DNA of 59,997 nt. Source: Candidatus Nezhaarchaeota archaeon. Lineage in GTDB: Archaea; Thermoproteota; Methanomethylicia; Nezhaarchaeales; B40-G2. The stretch covers positions 1 to 59,997 of the forward strand of contig JAOAKM010000004.1 of NCBI GenBank assembly GCA_026413605.1. The letters are read 5' to 3'. The translations under genes and the position numbers were made by a program. Below the pieces are notes generated by a model. It had not been told where the DNA came from, ran no database searches, and saw only the letters and a program-made list of their open reading frames with translations. The stretch's first letter is position 1. Each line of letters begins with the position of its first letter. Of the stretch, positions 49,457-59,997 are shown piece by piece.

Positions 49457-51028
49457 TTGAGGTTTAGGCTTAAGGCTTGGCTAGAGTTTAGCTCCTCCAT
49501 TGGAGAGTATACAAGGGATTTAGCTCAGATGATTAAAGAAGTCAACGAGGGCGTTCTAATCAAGGGGGCAACGGATGCTAATGAGGCAGCAAGGGTGTCT
49601 TCATGGACAATACACGGTAATAAAGTGCTTCTAGAAATAGTGAGTGGTAAGGGCGTAAGAGCTCATGATGGCCTACTAAGAATACGTAGGTACCTTGCCC
49701 AAGCTTTAGGCTCTAAGTTTAAAATTGGCCTTAGGAGAGTACACGTAGAGGTACTTGAAGTAGAGGTACCTAGCTTAGCTCTCAGCATAGAAGAAGTAAA
49801 GCAAAAGCTTGAGGGAATAGCTGAAGTAATGGCAACGGGAGACAAGTTTACTGTAACATTTAGAAATCTTAGCGAGGAGGACCTCGAGGATCGAGTCATC
49901 GATAGAGCACTACGAAAGCTAATAAAAGAGGAGAAGCGGAAGGCTAAGAGGGAAGAAGGGGTTGAGCTAGTTCCATACGGCTTTGTACTTCGCCGCTCGG
50001 CCGAGAAATTCATATTATTTACGAGTGAAGTGGCACAGGAGGCTGAGAGGCTTGGTTGGATTAAGAGGTTTCCTGCGCGTGGACAATGGATCTTTACAGC
50101 TCCCATGACCTCCCTGATATCAGCCATAAGGAACATAATAGTGGATAACATCTGTAAGCCGCTTGGCTTCCAGGAATGGATCTTTCCGCGGCTTATTCCT
50201 TTCGAAGTGCTTAAGAAACTATCCACATATGTCGAGCACTTGCCTGAAGGCATGTTTTACGTCTGCGCCCCTCCAAGGGATCCGAAGGCATTCGAGGAGT
50301 TTAAGCGGGAATTTGTGCTACGCCGCAAAATTAGGGCAGATATTCTAAAAGAAATTTTAGAGCTGCCTTCATACGTCCTGGATGCTATTCAATGTGCACC
50401 ATTTTACCAATTCTTTAGCGGAGAACTTGTGAAGGTTGAGAGCCTCCCGGTGAAGGTCTATGACTATGCAGGTGGCTGGACTTGGAGAAATGAAGGTGGT
50501 GGGGTGGAAGGGCTCGCTAGAACCAATGAGTTCCTCAGACTTGAGATGGTTTACTTAGGCGTGCCTGAGCAGGTAGTGGAGCTTAGAGACAAGGTAGTGG
50601 AGAGGACAATAGAGGTAATAGACAAAGTCCTGGATTTAGAGTGGAGGCTTACAGTAGGCGCCCCTTTCTACTTATCACAAGAAGAGGCAAGTAGGAGGCT
50701 AGTGGATATATCGACATCTTCAAAGATACCAGCCTTAGACGTAGAATGCTACTTGCCATATCGTGGAGGTCGCGAGGCAAGCGAATGGTTAGAAGTAAGT
50801 GCTTGTAATGTACACATGACGCACTATGTGGATTCCTTTAAGATAAAAGAGGTTAAGGGGAGGGAATTATGGACCGGCTGTGTTGGCCATGGACTTACTA
50901 GGTGGGCTACTGCTTTTCTAGCTCAAAAGGGCTTTGACTTCGACAGCTGGCCTAAGGAGGTTAAAGAGCGTATTGGCTCGCTTCCACCACCAATAACCAC
51001 CCTAACCTGGCCCTCAAAGATAGAGTAA
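49457..51028 (+). CDS. serS2: Seryl-tRNA synthetase, rare methanogen type (SerS2)
   Basis: Class II synthetase of 523 residues. The N-terminal domain (MRFRLKAWLEFSSSIGEY) and HDGLLRIRRYLAQALGSKFKIGLRRVHVE match methanogen SerRS, not the coiled-coil arm of ordinary SerRS. Zinc ligands fit IQCAPFYQF (cysteine), TNEFLRLEMVY (glutamate) and TGCVGHGLTRW (cysteine). Motif 2 is RNEGGGVEGLARTNEFLRLE and motif 3 contains TGCVGHGLTRWA. Start TTG 49457. It lies between pcc1 and rps3ae. Confidence 0.92.
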   Translation: MRFRLKAWLEFSSSIGEYTRDLAQMIKEVNEGVLIKGATDANEAARVSSWTIHGNKVLLEIVSGKGVRAHDGLLRIRRYLAQALGSKFKIGLRRVHVEVLEVEVPSLALSIEEVKQKLEGIAEVMATGDKFTVTFRNLSEEDLEDRVIDRALRKLIKEEKRKAKREEGVELVPYGFVLRRSAEKFILFTSEVAQEAERLGWIKRFPARGQWIFTAPMTSLISAIRNIIVDNICKPLGFQEWIFPRLIPFEVLKKLSTYVEHLPEGMFYVCAPPRDPKAFEEFKREFVLRRKIRADILKEILELPSYVLDAIQCAPFYQFFSGELVKVESLPVKVYDYAGGWTWRNEGGGVEGLARTNEFLRLEMVYLGVPEQVVELRDKVVERTIEVIDKVLDLEWRLTVGAPFYLSQEEASRRLVDISTSSKIPALDVECYLPYRGGREASEWLEVSACNVHMTHYVDSFKIKEVKGRELWTGCVGHGLTRWATAFLAQKGFDFDSWPKEVKERIGSLPPPITTLTWPSKIE

Positions 51029-51071
51029 GCTTTTAGAAGGAGTTCAAGGACAAGCGCAAGGCTTAGTAGCG

Positions 51072-51683
51072 ATGTCTCAGAGGCCTAGGCGTGCGGTTAA
51101 GAGGCCGGCTGCTAAGGCCTACTATAAAATACTAGCCCCCCCTGCCTTCGGCCTTACTGAGGTAGGTGAAACTTTTGCCTCCTCCCCAGACAAGCTTATA
51201 GGAAGAACAGTGTGGGTATCGCTCTACAGCCTAACCAACTACCCTGCGCAACAACACATAAAGCTCCTATTCCAAGTAGTAAAGGTAGAAGGTAATGTGG
51301 CATATACCGTGTTTAAGGGACATGATATGGCTAGAGACTACTTAAGGAGTTTAGTAAGGAGGGGGTCTTCACTAGTTGATAGCATCTTTGATGTCTATAC
51401 TAAAGATGGATGCAGGCTGAGGGTAATGGTAATGGCTGTGACCTTGAAGAGGACGCGTAACTCCCAGAAAAGGGCCATTAGGAAGGTGGTAAAGCAAGTA
51501 GTAGAAGGAAAGGCCCAACAGCTCAACTTCGATGAATATGTGCAAGAGATGGTTCTGAGCAAAATAGCCTCTGAGGTCTTCAATGCAGCAAAGAAGATTT
51601 ATCCGTTAAGAAAAGTAGAAGTGAGGAAGTCTAAGACCCTAGAGCTTGTTCCTCACCTAGTAACTGTAGCCTCAACCGCTTAG
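51072..51683 (+). CDS. rps3ae: 30S ribosomal protein S3Ae
   Basis: Archaeal/eukaryotic S1e protein of 203 residues. Segments IGRTVWVSLYSLTNYPAQQHIKLLFQV, GHDMARDYLRSLVRRGSSLVDSIFDVYTKDG and TLKRTRNSQKRAIRKVV match. Start ATG 51072. Order rps15-recJ-pcc1-rps3ae is common in Thermoproteota, except that serS2 is inserted here. Confidence 0.95.
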   Translation: MSQRPRRAVKRPAAKAYYKILAPPAFGLTEVGETFASSPDKLIGRTVWVSLYSLTNYPAQQHIKLLFQVVKVEGNVAYTVFKGHDMARDYLRSLVRRGSSLVDSIFDVYTKDGCRLRVMVMAVTLKRTRNSQKRAIRKVVKQVVEGKAQQLNFDEYVQEMVLSKIASEVFNAAKKIYPLRKVEVRKSKTLELVPHLVTVASTA

Positions 51684-51777
51684 GCTATAGCCGGATTCAC
51701 TTAAGAGGCTACACATTTCCTCGAGGGCTCTTTGAAGAGGCCTTATCTTCTAAAGAGGTCCTTTCCTAGAAGGACAC

Positions 51778-52119
51778 TTAAGACCTTTTCACATTTTTCA
51801 CATATTTTTTAGAATAGTAGCCGAACTCTTTTCGTGGCCCTAAGGGCTCAAGACCCTCGCTATTAAGTATGCCCTCAAGAATTTCCTTCTCCTCCTTCCT
51901 CAACTGTCCAGTTCGTAACAAGTACTCTAGCACCTCCTTCGCTTCTCTGATAGTCCCACACCTCCTCAAATAGTCAATGACGGTGGGCATGGAAGGTGGC
52001 TCAGTGCCTTCTATTAACTCAAATAGGCTCTTAACACACGTTCCCTCTTCGAGTTCCTTAACTATGCGAGGGTACTTCTTCCTAAACTCGTCTAAATCAT
52101 ACTCAATCAAGTAATTCAA
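51778..52119 (-). CDS. Small conserved protein, probable DUF2095 family
   Basis: Protein of 113 residues, charged and helical, starting MNYLIEYDLDEFRKKYPRIVKELEEGTCVKSL. The opening EFRKKYPRIVKEL resembles archaeal DUF2095 proteins, of unknown role. The tail is basic (SKKYVKNVKRS). Start ATG. It follows kae1 on the same strand; linkage to KEOPS is only positional. Confidence 0.6.
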   Translation of the reverse strand: MNYLIEYDLDEFRKKYPRIVKELEEGTCVKSLFELIEGTEPPSMPTVIDYLRRCGTIREAKEVLEYLLRTGQLRKEEKEILEGILNSEGLEPLGPRKEFGYYSKKYVKNVKRS

Positions 52120-52212
52120 TATTCAGGAAATGGGCTGTTTATTGAGTCTTTCGCCGAGCACTTAGTTGAGTCTTATGTTCATTTTACTTAGTAGCTCACG
52201 ACCCTAACTACC

Positions 52213-53223
52213 TCACTGTCTCCAGTGCACGTCAACTTCGTCGAGCCTCCACATAGGCTTAACGAAGCTCTCGTCTATATTCGTGGTGTCGCCGTGTTTA
52301 AAGTGGAGGAGGCCAGTCCATGCTATCTGGGCCCCGCAATCACCAGAGTATTGAGGAGGAACGACGTGAAAGGTGGCCCCGTGCTCCTCAGCAACAGCCT
52401 TCATGACCTCCTTTAACCTCTCATTAGCAGCTACTCCTCCAGTTAAGAGGAGAGCGGGCTTCCCTGTAAAGGCTAAGGCTCTCTCGGTCGCTTCAGCGAG
52501 CATGGAGAAAGCATACTCCTGAATTGAGAGACAAAGGTCTTCTAACTTGGTTCCCTCCTTAAGTTTCTCAAGAGACGCCGTTAACAGGCCTGAGTACGAC
52601 ACGTCGTTGCCCTTGACTATGTAGGGTAGCCTAATTACCCTAGAGCCGTTTCTAGCCAGCTTCTCAATTAGTGGGCCTCCAGGAGAAGGTAAGCCGGCTT
52701 CTCTAGCGAAAGTATCGAGCAGATTGCCTAACGTTATGTCTAGCGTCTCTCCAAAGACCCTATACCTACCATCAACAAACGTAGTTATTGTGGTGTGCCC
52801 TCCGGACACTAGAACTACTAATGGGTCTTCAGCTCCGGTTGTTAGCCTGGCGATCTCTATGTGGCCAATGGCATGGTTTACACGAACCAGTGGCTTATTT
52901 AGAAGAGCTGCTAGGGCTCTAGCTATAGTAGCTCCAGTACGGAGACAAGGACCTAAGCCTGGACCTGCCGAGAAGGCTATTAGATCTATATCCTTTAGCG
53001 TCACCTTTGCCTCCCGTAAAGCCTCCTTTAACACCCTAACTCCTACTTGGCTATGATGTTGAGCACTTTCCCTTGGATGTATTCCTCTGCCTAGGGGTGG
53101 TTTGTAGACATCCTTTACATCGGACATGATTTCTCCATCCTCGTTTGCAATAGAGACCCCAAAAGTATGAGCAGTGCATTCTATTCCGAGTGAAAGTAGA
53201 GGTCTGCCTCTCAACCTACTCAC
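52213..53223 (-). CDS. kae1: KEOPS complex subunit Kae1 (TsaD homologue)
   Basis: ASKHA-fold enzyme of 336 residues that transfers threonylcarbamoyl to A37 of tRNA. Signatures are LGIECTAHTFGVSIANEDGEI, the metal site in HPRESAQHHSQVG and VRVNHAIGHIEI, LVSGGHTTI and the C-terminal GGVAANERLKEVM and QYSGDCGAQIAWTG. Start ATG. It is divergent from bud32, 33 bases away. Confidence 0.96.
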   Translation of the reverse strand: MSRLRGRPLLSLGIECTAHTFGVSIANEDGEIMSDVKDVYKPPLGRGIHPRESAQHHSQVGVRVLKEALREAKVTLKDIDLIAFSAGPGLGPCLRTGATIARALAALLNKPLVRVNHAIGHIEIARLTTGAEDPLVVLVSGGHTTITTFVDGRYRVFGETLDITLGNLLDTFAREAGLPSPGGPLIEKLARNGSRVIRLPYIVKGNDVSYSGLLTASLEKLKEGTKLEDLCLSIQEYAFSMLAEATERALAFTGKPALLLTGGVAANERLKEVMKAVAEEHGATFHVVPPQYSGDCGAQIAWTGLLHFKHGDTTNIDESFVKPMWRLDEVDVHWRQ

Positions 53224-53256
53224 TTTTAAGGTTGCTTAACTAAAAAGGCTGAGGCT

Positions 53257-53898
53257 ATGAGCGGCTGGAAGAGATTAAAGAAGGGGGCTGAGGCAGAACT
53301 TTATTTGACTCAATGGCTTGGCTTACCAGTAGTTGTAAAGCGGAGAGTGCCTAAGCCGTATCGGAGGCCGGACTTTGACCTTCAATTAAGGAGGGCCAGG
53401 ACACTGAAGGAGGCTTCGCTAATGATAGCTGCTCGAAAGCAGGGGGTGCCCGTTCCTTTATTATTGTGCGTTGATGTTGCGGAGACTTCGCTAATCATGG
53501 AGTACCTCGAGGGGCCTACTCTTAGAGACTTACTGGTGGCTGGTATCGATGTGGAGGAGGCTATGCGTCAAGTGGGTCGTTACATTGGTAGGCTTCATTA
53601 TGGGGGCCTAGTCCATGGCGACTTAACTACCTCCAATATGATAGTGCTGGACAACAAGGTATTTCTACTAGACTTCGGGCTGGGGGACTATAGCGCCTCC
53701 ATAGAGGCAAGAGGGGTTGACCTACACTTAATGCTCAGAGCTCTTGAAAGCCTAGTACCAAGTAGGGCTCATAAGCTCTTTGCCACGGTGTTGAAAGGAT
53801 ACGCAGAGGTAATGAGTGGTTTAACACAGGAAGTAGTTAAGAGGGCAATGCTAGTTAGGCTAAGAGGTAGATATGTAGAGGAGAGGAGGAGTCAGTAA
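53257..53898 (+). CDS. bud32: KEOPS complex kinase/ATPase Bud32
   Basis: Small RIO-like kinase of 213 residues that activates Kae1. The lysine region is LPVVVKRRVPKPYRRPDFD, the catalytic loop is GLVHGDLTTSNMIV near residue 123, and the metal motif is LLDFGLGDYS near 140. Start ATG. It stands alone and divergent from kae1, whereas many archaea fuse or join them. Confidence 0.95.
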   Translation: MSGWKRLKKGAEAELYLTQWLGLPVVVKRRVPKPYRRPDFDLQLRRARTLKEASLMIAARKQGVPVPLLLCVDVAETSLIMEYLEGPTLRDLLVAGIDVEEAMRQVGRYIGRLHYGGLVHGDLTTSNMIVLDNKVFLLDFGLGDYSASIEARGVDLHLMLRALESLVPSRAHKLFATVLKGYAEVMSGLTQEVVKRAMLVRLRGRYVEERRSQ

Positions 53899-53943
53899 AC
53901 TTTTAGCTTAAGTAGAGTTACTTGCTTATCTTAGTGGGGATTA

Positions 53944-54390
53944 ATGAGCTTAGACGATGTCGATTTTAAGATCCTCAGGCTCCTTCAAGAAGATGCGAGG
54001 ACCCCCTTCTCAAGGATAGCCAGGCAGGTAGGTATTAGTGAAGGAACAGTGCATATGAGGGTCAAGAAGTTAAAAAAGTTGGGTGCCTTAAGGGGCTTCC
54101 AAGCTCTTGTAAATCCACTGAGCGTTGGTAAGGGATTTACCGCCATCACATTAGTAAAGGCAGACCCTGCTAAGCACTCTGAAATCTTGGAGAGACTTAA
54201 GTCCATGCCCGATATTTACGAAGTATACGACGTCACCGGTGAGTACGACGCAGTAGTTAAACTTCGCTCAGAGAGTAAGGAAGGATTGGCCTCAATTATA
54301 GATAGCATAGGCCAAATAGCTGGAGTATCTGCTACTTTGACAATGGTAGTCTTAAAAACTGTAAAAGAAGAATATAGAATTCGCTTTTAA
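53944..54390 (+). CDS. Lrp/AsnC family transcriptional regulator
   Basis: Protein of 148 residues with a winged helix-turn-helix (DFKILRLLQEDARTPFSRIARQVGISEGTVHMRVKKLKKLG) followed by a RAM ligand-binding domain (DVTGEYDAVVKLRSESKEGLASIIDSIGQIAGVSATLTMVVL). Such regulators sense amino acids or other small effectors. Start ATG. The target is unknown; a similar RAM-like fragment lies inverted just after it. Confidence 0.9.
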   Translation: MSLDDVDFKILRLLQEDARTPFSRIARQVGISEGTVHMRVKKLKKLGALRGFQALVNPLSVGKGFTAITLVKADPAKHSEILERLKSMPDIYEVYDVTGEYDAVVKLRSESKEGLASIIDSIGQIAGVSATLTMVVLKTVKEEYRIRF

Positions 54391-54395
54391 CCTCC

Positions 54396-54524
54396 TTAAC
54401 AAGAACAGTCTCTGTAAGCTCCCTCGTCAATGAAGGAGTGGCCTAGGGCTTTTCCGTTTTTAGCACATCTTCATGATTTAACTGCCGTGTCATACTCACC
54501 GGGGTTTGCTATGGCTACAATTAT
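54396..54524 (-). pseudogene. Possible inverted relic of an Lrp RAM domain
   Basis: The minus strand translates IVAIANPGEYDTAVKS, a TGA stop, then RCAKNGKALGHSFIDEGAYR and a short tail. GEYDTAVK matches GEYDAVVK of the intact Lrp protein next door, with 20 of 24 bases the same at that point. The rest has the loose pattern of a RAM domain. No start codon precedes it. It may be a decayed, inverted partial copy. Confidence 0.4.
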
Positions 54525-54706
54525 ATGCTTAGCGCGCCGCGAAAAAGGCCTTACACCTTAGAGGGCGCCGAGGAAGTGTGCCTTGAGCCTGCAAGCTTCT
54601 TAAAGTTAAATGGGAGGTGTGGCACTCCCTTATATTGTCATTACTAAGCTTAATGCGTCACCGTGGGGAGTGAAGTTAATAAAACAGTGCTCCTCTAAAA
54701 CTGTCG

Positions 54707-55036
54707 TTGAAACCAGAGGTCTCCCTCGAAGATTTAAAAAGGCTTGACTTAAGGGTAGTTAAAGTTCTAGAAGCTGAGCGCATTCCAGGGTTGTCCAAAG
54801 TGTTGAAACTCAGGGTGGATATTGGAGGGGAAGTAAGAGATATAGTGGCTGGAGGGGCTGAGTTTTACAGCCCGGAGTATTTTAAGGGGAGAGTCTTCAT
54901 AGCTATAGTTAACTTGCGAGAAAAACATATCGGAGGCGTAGTATCAAGGGGTATGTTACTAGCCGCTGATCTTGGAGGTAAGCCGGTGTGGCTAACTGTA
55001 ATGGAAGACGTGCCTCCAGGCACTAAGGTTAAGTAG
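54707..55036 (+). CDS. tRNA-binding OB-fold protein (MetRS-beta/EMAP II-like)
   Basis: Protein of 109 residues. The tRNA-binding domain signature is LDLRVVKVLEAERIPGLSKVLKLRVDIGGEVRDIVAGGA followed by GRVFIAIVNLREKHIGGVVSRGMLLAAD. This fold occurs as the C-terminal domain of many MetRS or as a separate subunit. Start TTG 54707. No partner synthetase is beside it, so it may act in trans with a MetRS encoded elsewhere. Confidence 0.88.
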   Translation: MKPEVSLEDLKRLDLRVVKVLEAERIPGLSKVLKLRVDIGGEVRDIVAGGAEFYSPEYFKGRVFIAIVNLREKHIGGVVSRGMLLAADLGGKPVWLTVMEDVPPGTKVK

Positions 55037-55136
55037 CTACTTTTCACCTAATTGCTGGAAATAGACCACAGAATGCTCACTCGGAACTTACTTCTGATAT
55101 AACAGAAGGCGGTTACTCCCTTAAAGAAGTAAGGGG

Positions 55137-55229
55137 AAGGGGGCGGCCAGTCCAGCTTCCTTAAGCTAAGTGTAAGAAGGCTGTAGGCACCTCACCGCCG
55201 GCGCAGGACCACTATCTAATTGCCCCCTT
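55137..55229. ncRNA. Candidate structured RNA, about 93 bases
   Basis: AAGGGGGC at 55137-55144 pairs with GCCCCCTT at 55222-55229. Inside, GTCC pairs with GGAC, and CAGCTTCCTT pairs with AAGAAGGCTG over ten positions with one mismatch. The block is much richer in G+C than its surroundings, a mark of structured RNA in thermophiles. I cannot assign a family or strand; it is not 5S rRNA, 7S RNA or a tRNA by eye. Confidence 0.4.
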
Positions 55230-55439
55230 GAGCAGGCTTTCAGTCTCTTCATTGCATATAGATACTGAGGATATGTTTTAAGCCTTAACATTTAGTGGAA
55301 TTAGCCTATTGCTTCGAATATCTCCAGGACAAGGCTTAAGGACGTGCTCTATGCTAAGCCTATGGCGACCCTTCTAGCTGAGAGGCCACGCAATAACTCA
55401 TAGATGTTCTCGCACATATAGTTAAGGAAGCTTAGAGAG

Positions 55440-55458
55440 GGAGAGCTGCAAGCTCTCC
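55440..55458. repeat. Perfect 8-base hairpin
   Basis: GGAGAGCT and AGCTCTCC are separated by GCA. No T-run follows, so a bacterial-style terminator is unlikely. Role unknown. Confidence 0.35.
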
Positions 55459-55585
55459 AATGATTCCAGTGAGCTAGAGTTTGGGCTATTATTTATGATG
55501 GTCAGCGACGAAATTGAAATTCATCCCCTAGTCAACGTTGATAGGCTTGAGTCTAAGCGAGCAAGGCCTACATGTAATAGACAAC

Positions 55586-55690
55586 TGGGCCCGGTGGGAT
55601 TTGAACCCACGACCTTCCGGTTATCAGCTTCGTCCCACCTGCCTATACAACGGGTGGTCGGACGCTCCAACCAAGCTGAGCTACGGGCCC
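55586..55690 (-). tRNA. tRNA-Ile(GAU) with 30-base intron at a non-canonical site
   Basis: On the minus strand GGGCCCG pairs with CGGGCCC and the T arm is GTGGG-TTCAAAT-CCCAC. The mature anticodon arm TCCGG-CTGATAA-CCGGA appears only if 55629-55658 is removed, between positions 30 and 31 inside the anticodon stem. The anticodon GAT is at 55625-55623. The junction forms a perfect bulge-helix-bulge: exon CGTC pairs with intron GACG, bulges CGA and AAG, inner helix CCACC/GGTGG. The mature length is 75 bases and CCA is not encoded. Confidence 0.93.
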
Positions 55691-55749
55691 AAAACTAGAA
55701 GGTCGAGAGAGGTCATAAAAGATTTATCTCTTAATGCTTCCATAAGGCT

Positions 55750-55793
55750 GTACATAGGCAGCGAGTTCACCTAGCTAACTAAAACTGAGTAAC
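55750..55793 (-). repeat. 3' half of the 23S rRNA processing stem
   Basis: On the plus strand this reads a 14-base outer helix, bulge AGT (55764-55766), TCAC, and a 23-base inner helix. It is complementary to 58890-58933 on the other side of 23S, with single G-U-type differences in each helix. Together they form a bulge-helix-bulge. Confidence 0.85.
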
Positions 55794-58889
<3,096 letters not shown>

Positions 58890-58933
58890 GTTACTCAGTT
58901 TTAGCTAGCTAGCCTGTGACGCTGCCTATGCAC
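58890..58933 (-). repeat. 5' half of the 23S rRNA processing stem
   Basis: On the plus strand this reads the 23-base inner helix (58890-58912), bulge CCT (58913-58915), GTGA (58916-58919) and the 14-base outer helix (58920-58933). GTGA pairs with TCAC of the partner at 55767-55770, giving the standard three-base bulge, four-pair helix, three-base bulge geometry. Confidence 0.85.
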
Positions 58934-59077
58934 AGCCTCATAGCCCCCTAGAGCCTCCAAGGGTCTCAGCATCTTCATCTAGGAGGTTTCCCTCCCAGAT
59001 TGCATAGCATAACAACTTTAAATTAAGTGGATTTACCGACAGGCCTCTCCACGGAGTCTCTCACCTACCATAGAGAT
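58934..59077 (-). other. 16S-23S spacer without tRNA
   Basis: The spacer is under 200 bases including the 23S stem. It contains no tRNA-Ala, unlike many Euryarchaeota, and matches the usual Thermoproteota arrangement. It probably holds the 3' half of the 16S processing stem, but the 5' half is outside the window, so I cannot test it. Confidence 0.7.

Positions 59078-59997
<920 letters not shown>

Larger units (their letters stand above)
55037..55585. other. Intergenic region before tRNA-Ile, contains structured elements
   Basis: No protein gene is evident in these 549 bases. It contains a GC-rich block that can fold (55137-55229) and a perfect hairpin (55440-55458), both listed separately. 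The remainder is plain AT-rich sequence. Confidence 0.4.

Noticed and set aside
49457-51028. Ordinary SerRS or ThrRS
   Set aside because: The N-terminal domain and zinc ligands match SerS2; the coiled-coil arm of ordinary SerRS is absent.
54471-54473. In-frame TGA as a possible selenocysteine codon
   Set aside because: No start codon, no SECIS-like hairpin nearby and only partial RAM-like sequence; decay is simpler.
55586-55690. tRNA-Ile read as an intron-less unusual tRNA
   Set aside because: Without splicing the anticodon stem does not form, whereas removing 30 bases gives a standard tRNA-Ile and a perfect bulge-helix-bulge.

Overview
This window is a housekeeping chromosome segment from a thermophilic archaeon, most likely in the Thermoproteota (TACK) group. 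The evidence is archaeal-type information processing throughout: split RNA polymerase subunit Rpo1N/Rpo1C, Rpo4, Rpo11, TFS, aIF2-alpha, aIF5A with a hypusine lysine, PriS/PriL, GINS, PCNA, KEOPS, diphthamide synthesis and AglB. Three of the four tRNA genes carry introns with bulge-helix-bulge junctions. The rRNA is much richer in G+C than the genes, as in thermophiles, and the 16S-23S spacer has no tRNA-Ala. Many genes start with TTG. A methanogen-type seryl-tRNA synthetase (SerS2) hints at a lineage near methanogens or one with methanogenic ancestry. I cannot place the organism more finely without a search.

Layout. 1-6338: the transcription/translation operon rpo1N (cut by the window edge), rpo1C, rpl30e, nusA, rps12, rps7, EF-1alpha, rps10. 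6344-11110: a zinc-ribbon protein, a small membrane protein, CDP-archaeol synthase, a RecA-fold ATPase, an RNase H-like protein, a Clp1-type polynucleotide kinase and an MtnA-type isomerase. 11185-11750: intron-bearing tRNA-Leu(UAA) and tRNA-Ser(UGA). 11793-17126: IleRS and the oligosaccharyltransferase AglB. 17123-25867: a minus-strand run of dph2, a METTL5-like methylase, csl4, rpo11, a DUF99 gene, tfs, pcna, priL, priS, gins, rpl44e, rps27e, aif2a and nop10, linking replication, transcription, RNA decay and translation. 25922-32743: SRP54, Pus10, L21e, Rpo4, DUF655, a Dim1/KsgA-type methylase, an Mtq2/HemK-type methylase, a TrmJ-like methylase and L10e.

32835-39683: PEP synthase, a B12-binding radical SAM protein, the vitamin B6 pair pdxS-pdxT, then about 700 bases with no convincing gene and tRNA-Ala(CGC). 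39708-47311: ValRS, release factor aRF1, UMP kinase, an m5C RNA methylase, NAD kinase, aIF5A and an XTP/dITP pyrophosphatase. 47370-55036: rps15, a DHH-degenerate RecJ/Cdc45-like protein, Pcc1, SerS2, rps3ae, a probable DUF2095 protein, Kae1, Bud32, an Lrp/AsnC regulator with a possible inverted relic beside it, and a tRNA-binding OB-fold protein. 55137-59997: a possible structured RNA, intron-bearing tRNA-Ile(GAU), then 23S and the 3' part of 16S rRNA on the minus strand. The 23S gene is enclosed by an inverted repeat containing a canonical bulge-helix-bulge.

I found no CRISPR array, insertion sequence, prophage or defence system. The most interesting signals are the SerS2 enzyme, the degenerate RecJ/Cdc45 protein inside the S15-KEOPS neighbourhood, the tRNA-Ile intron at a non-canonical site, the altered motif IV of the Dim1/KsgA homologue, the 23S processing stem, the candidate RNA at 55137-55229 and the inverted Lrp-like fragment.
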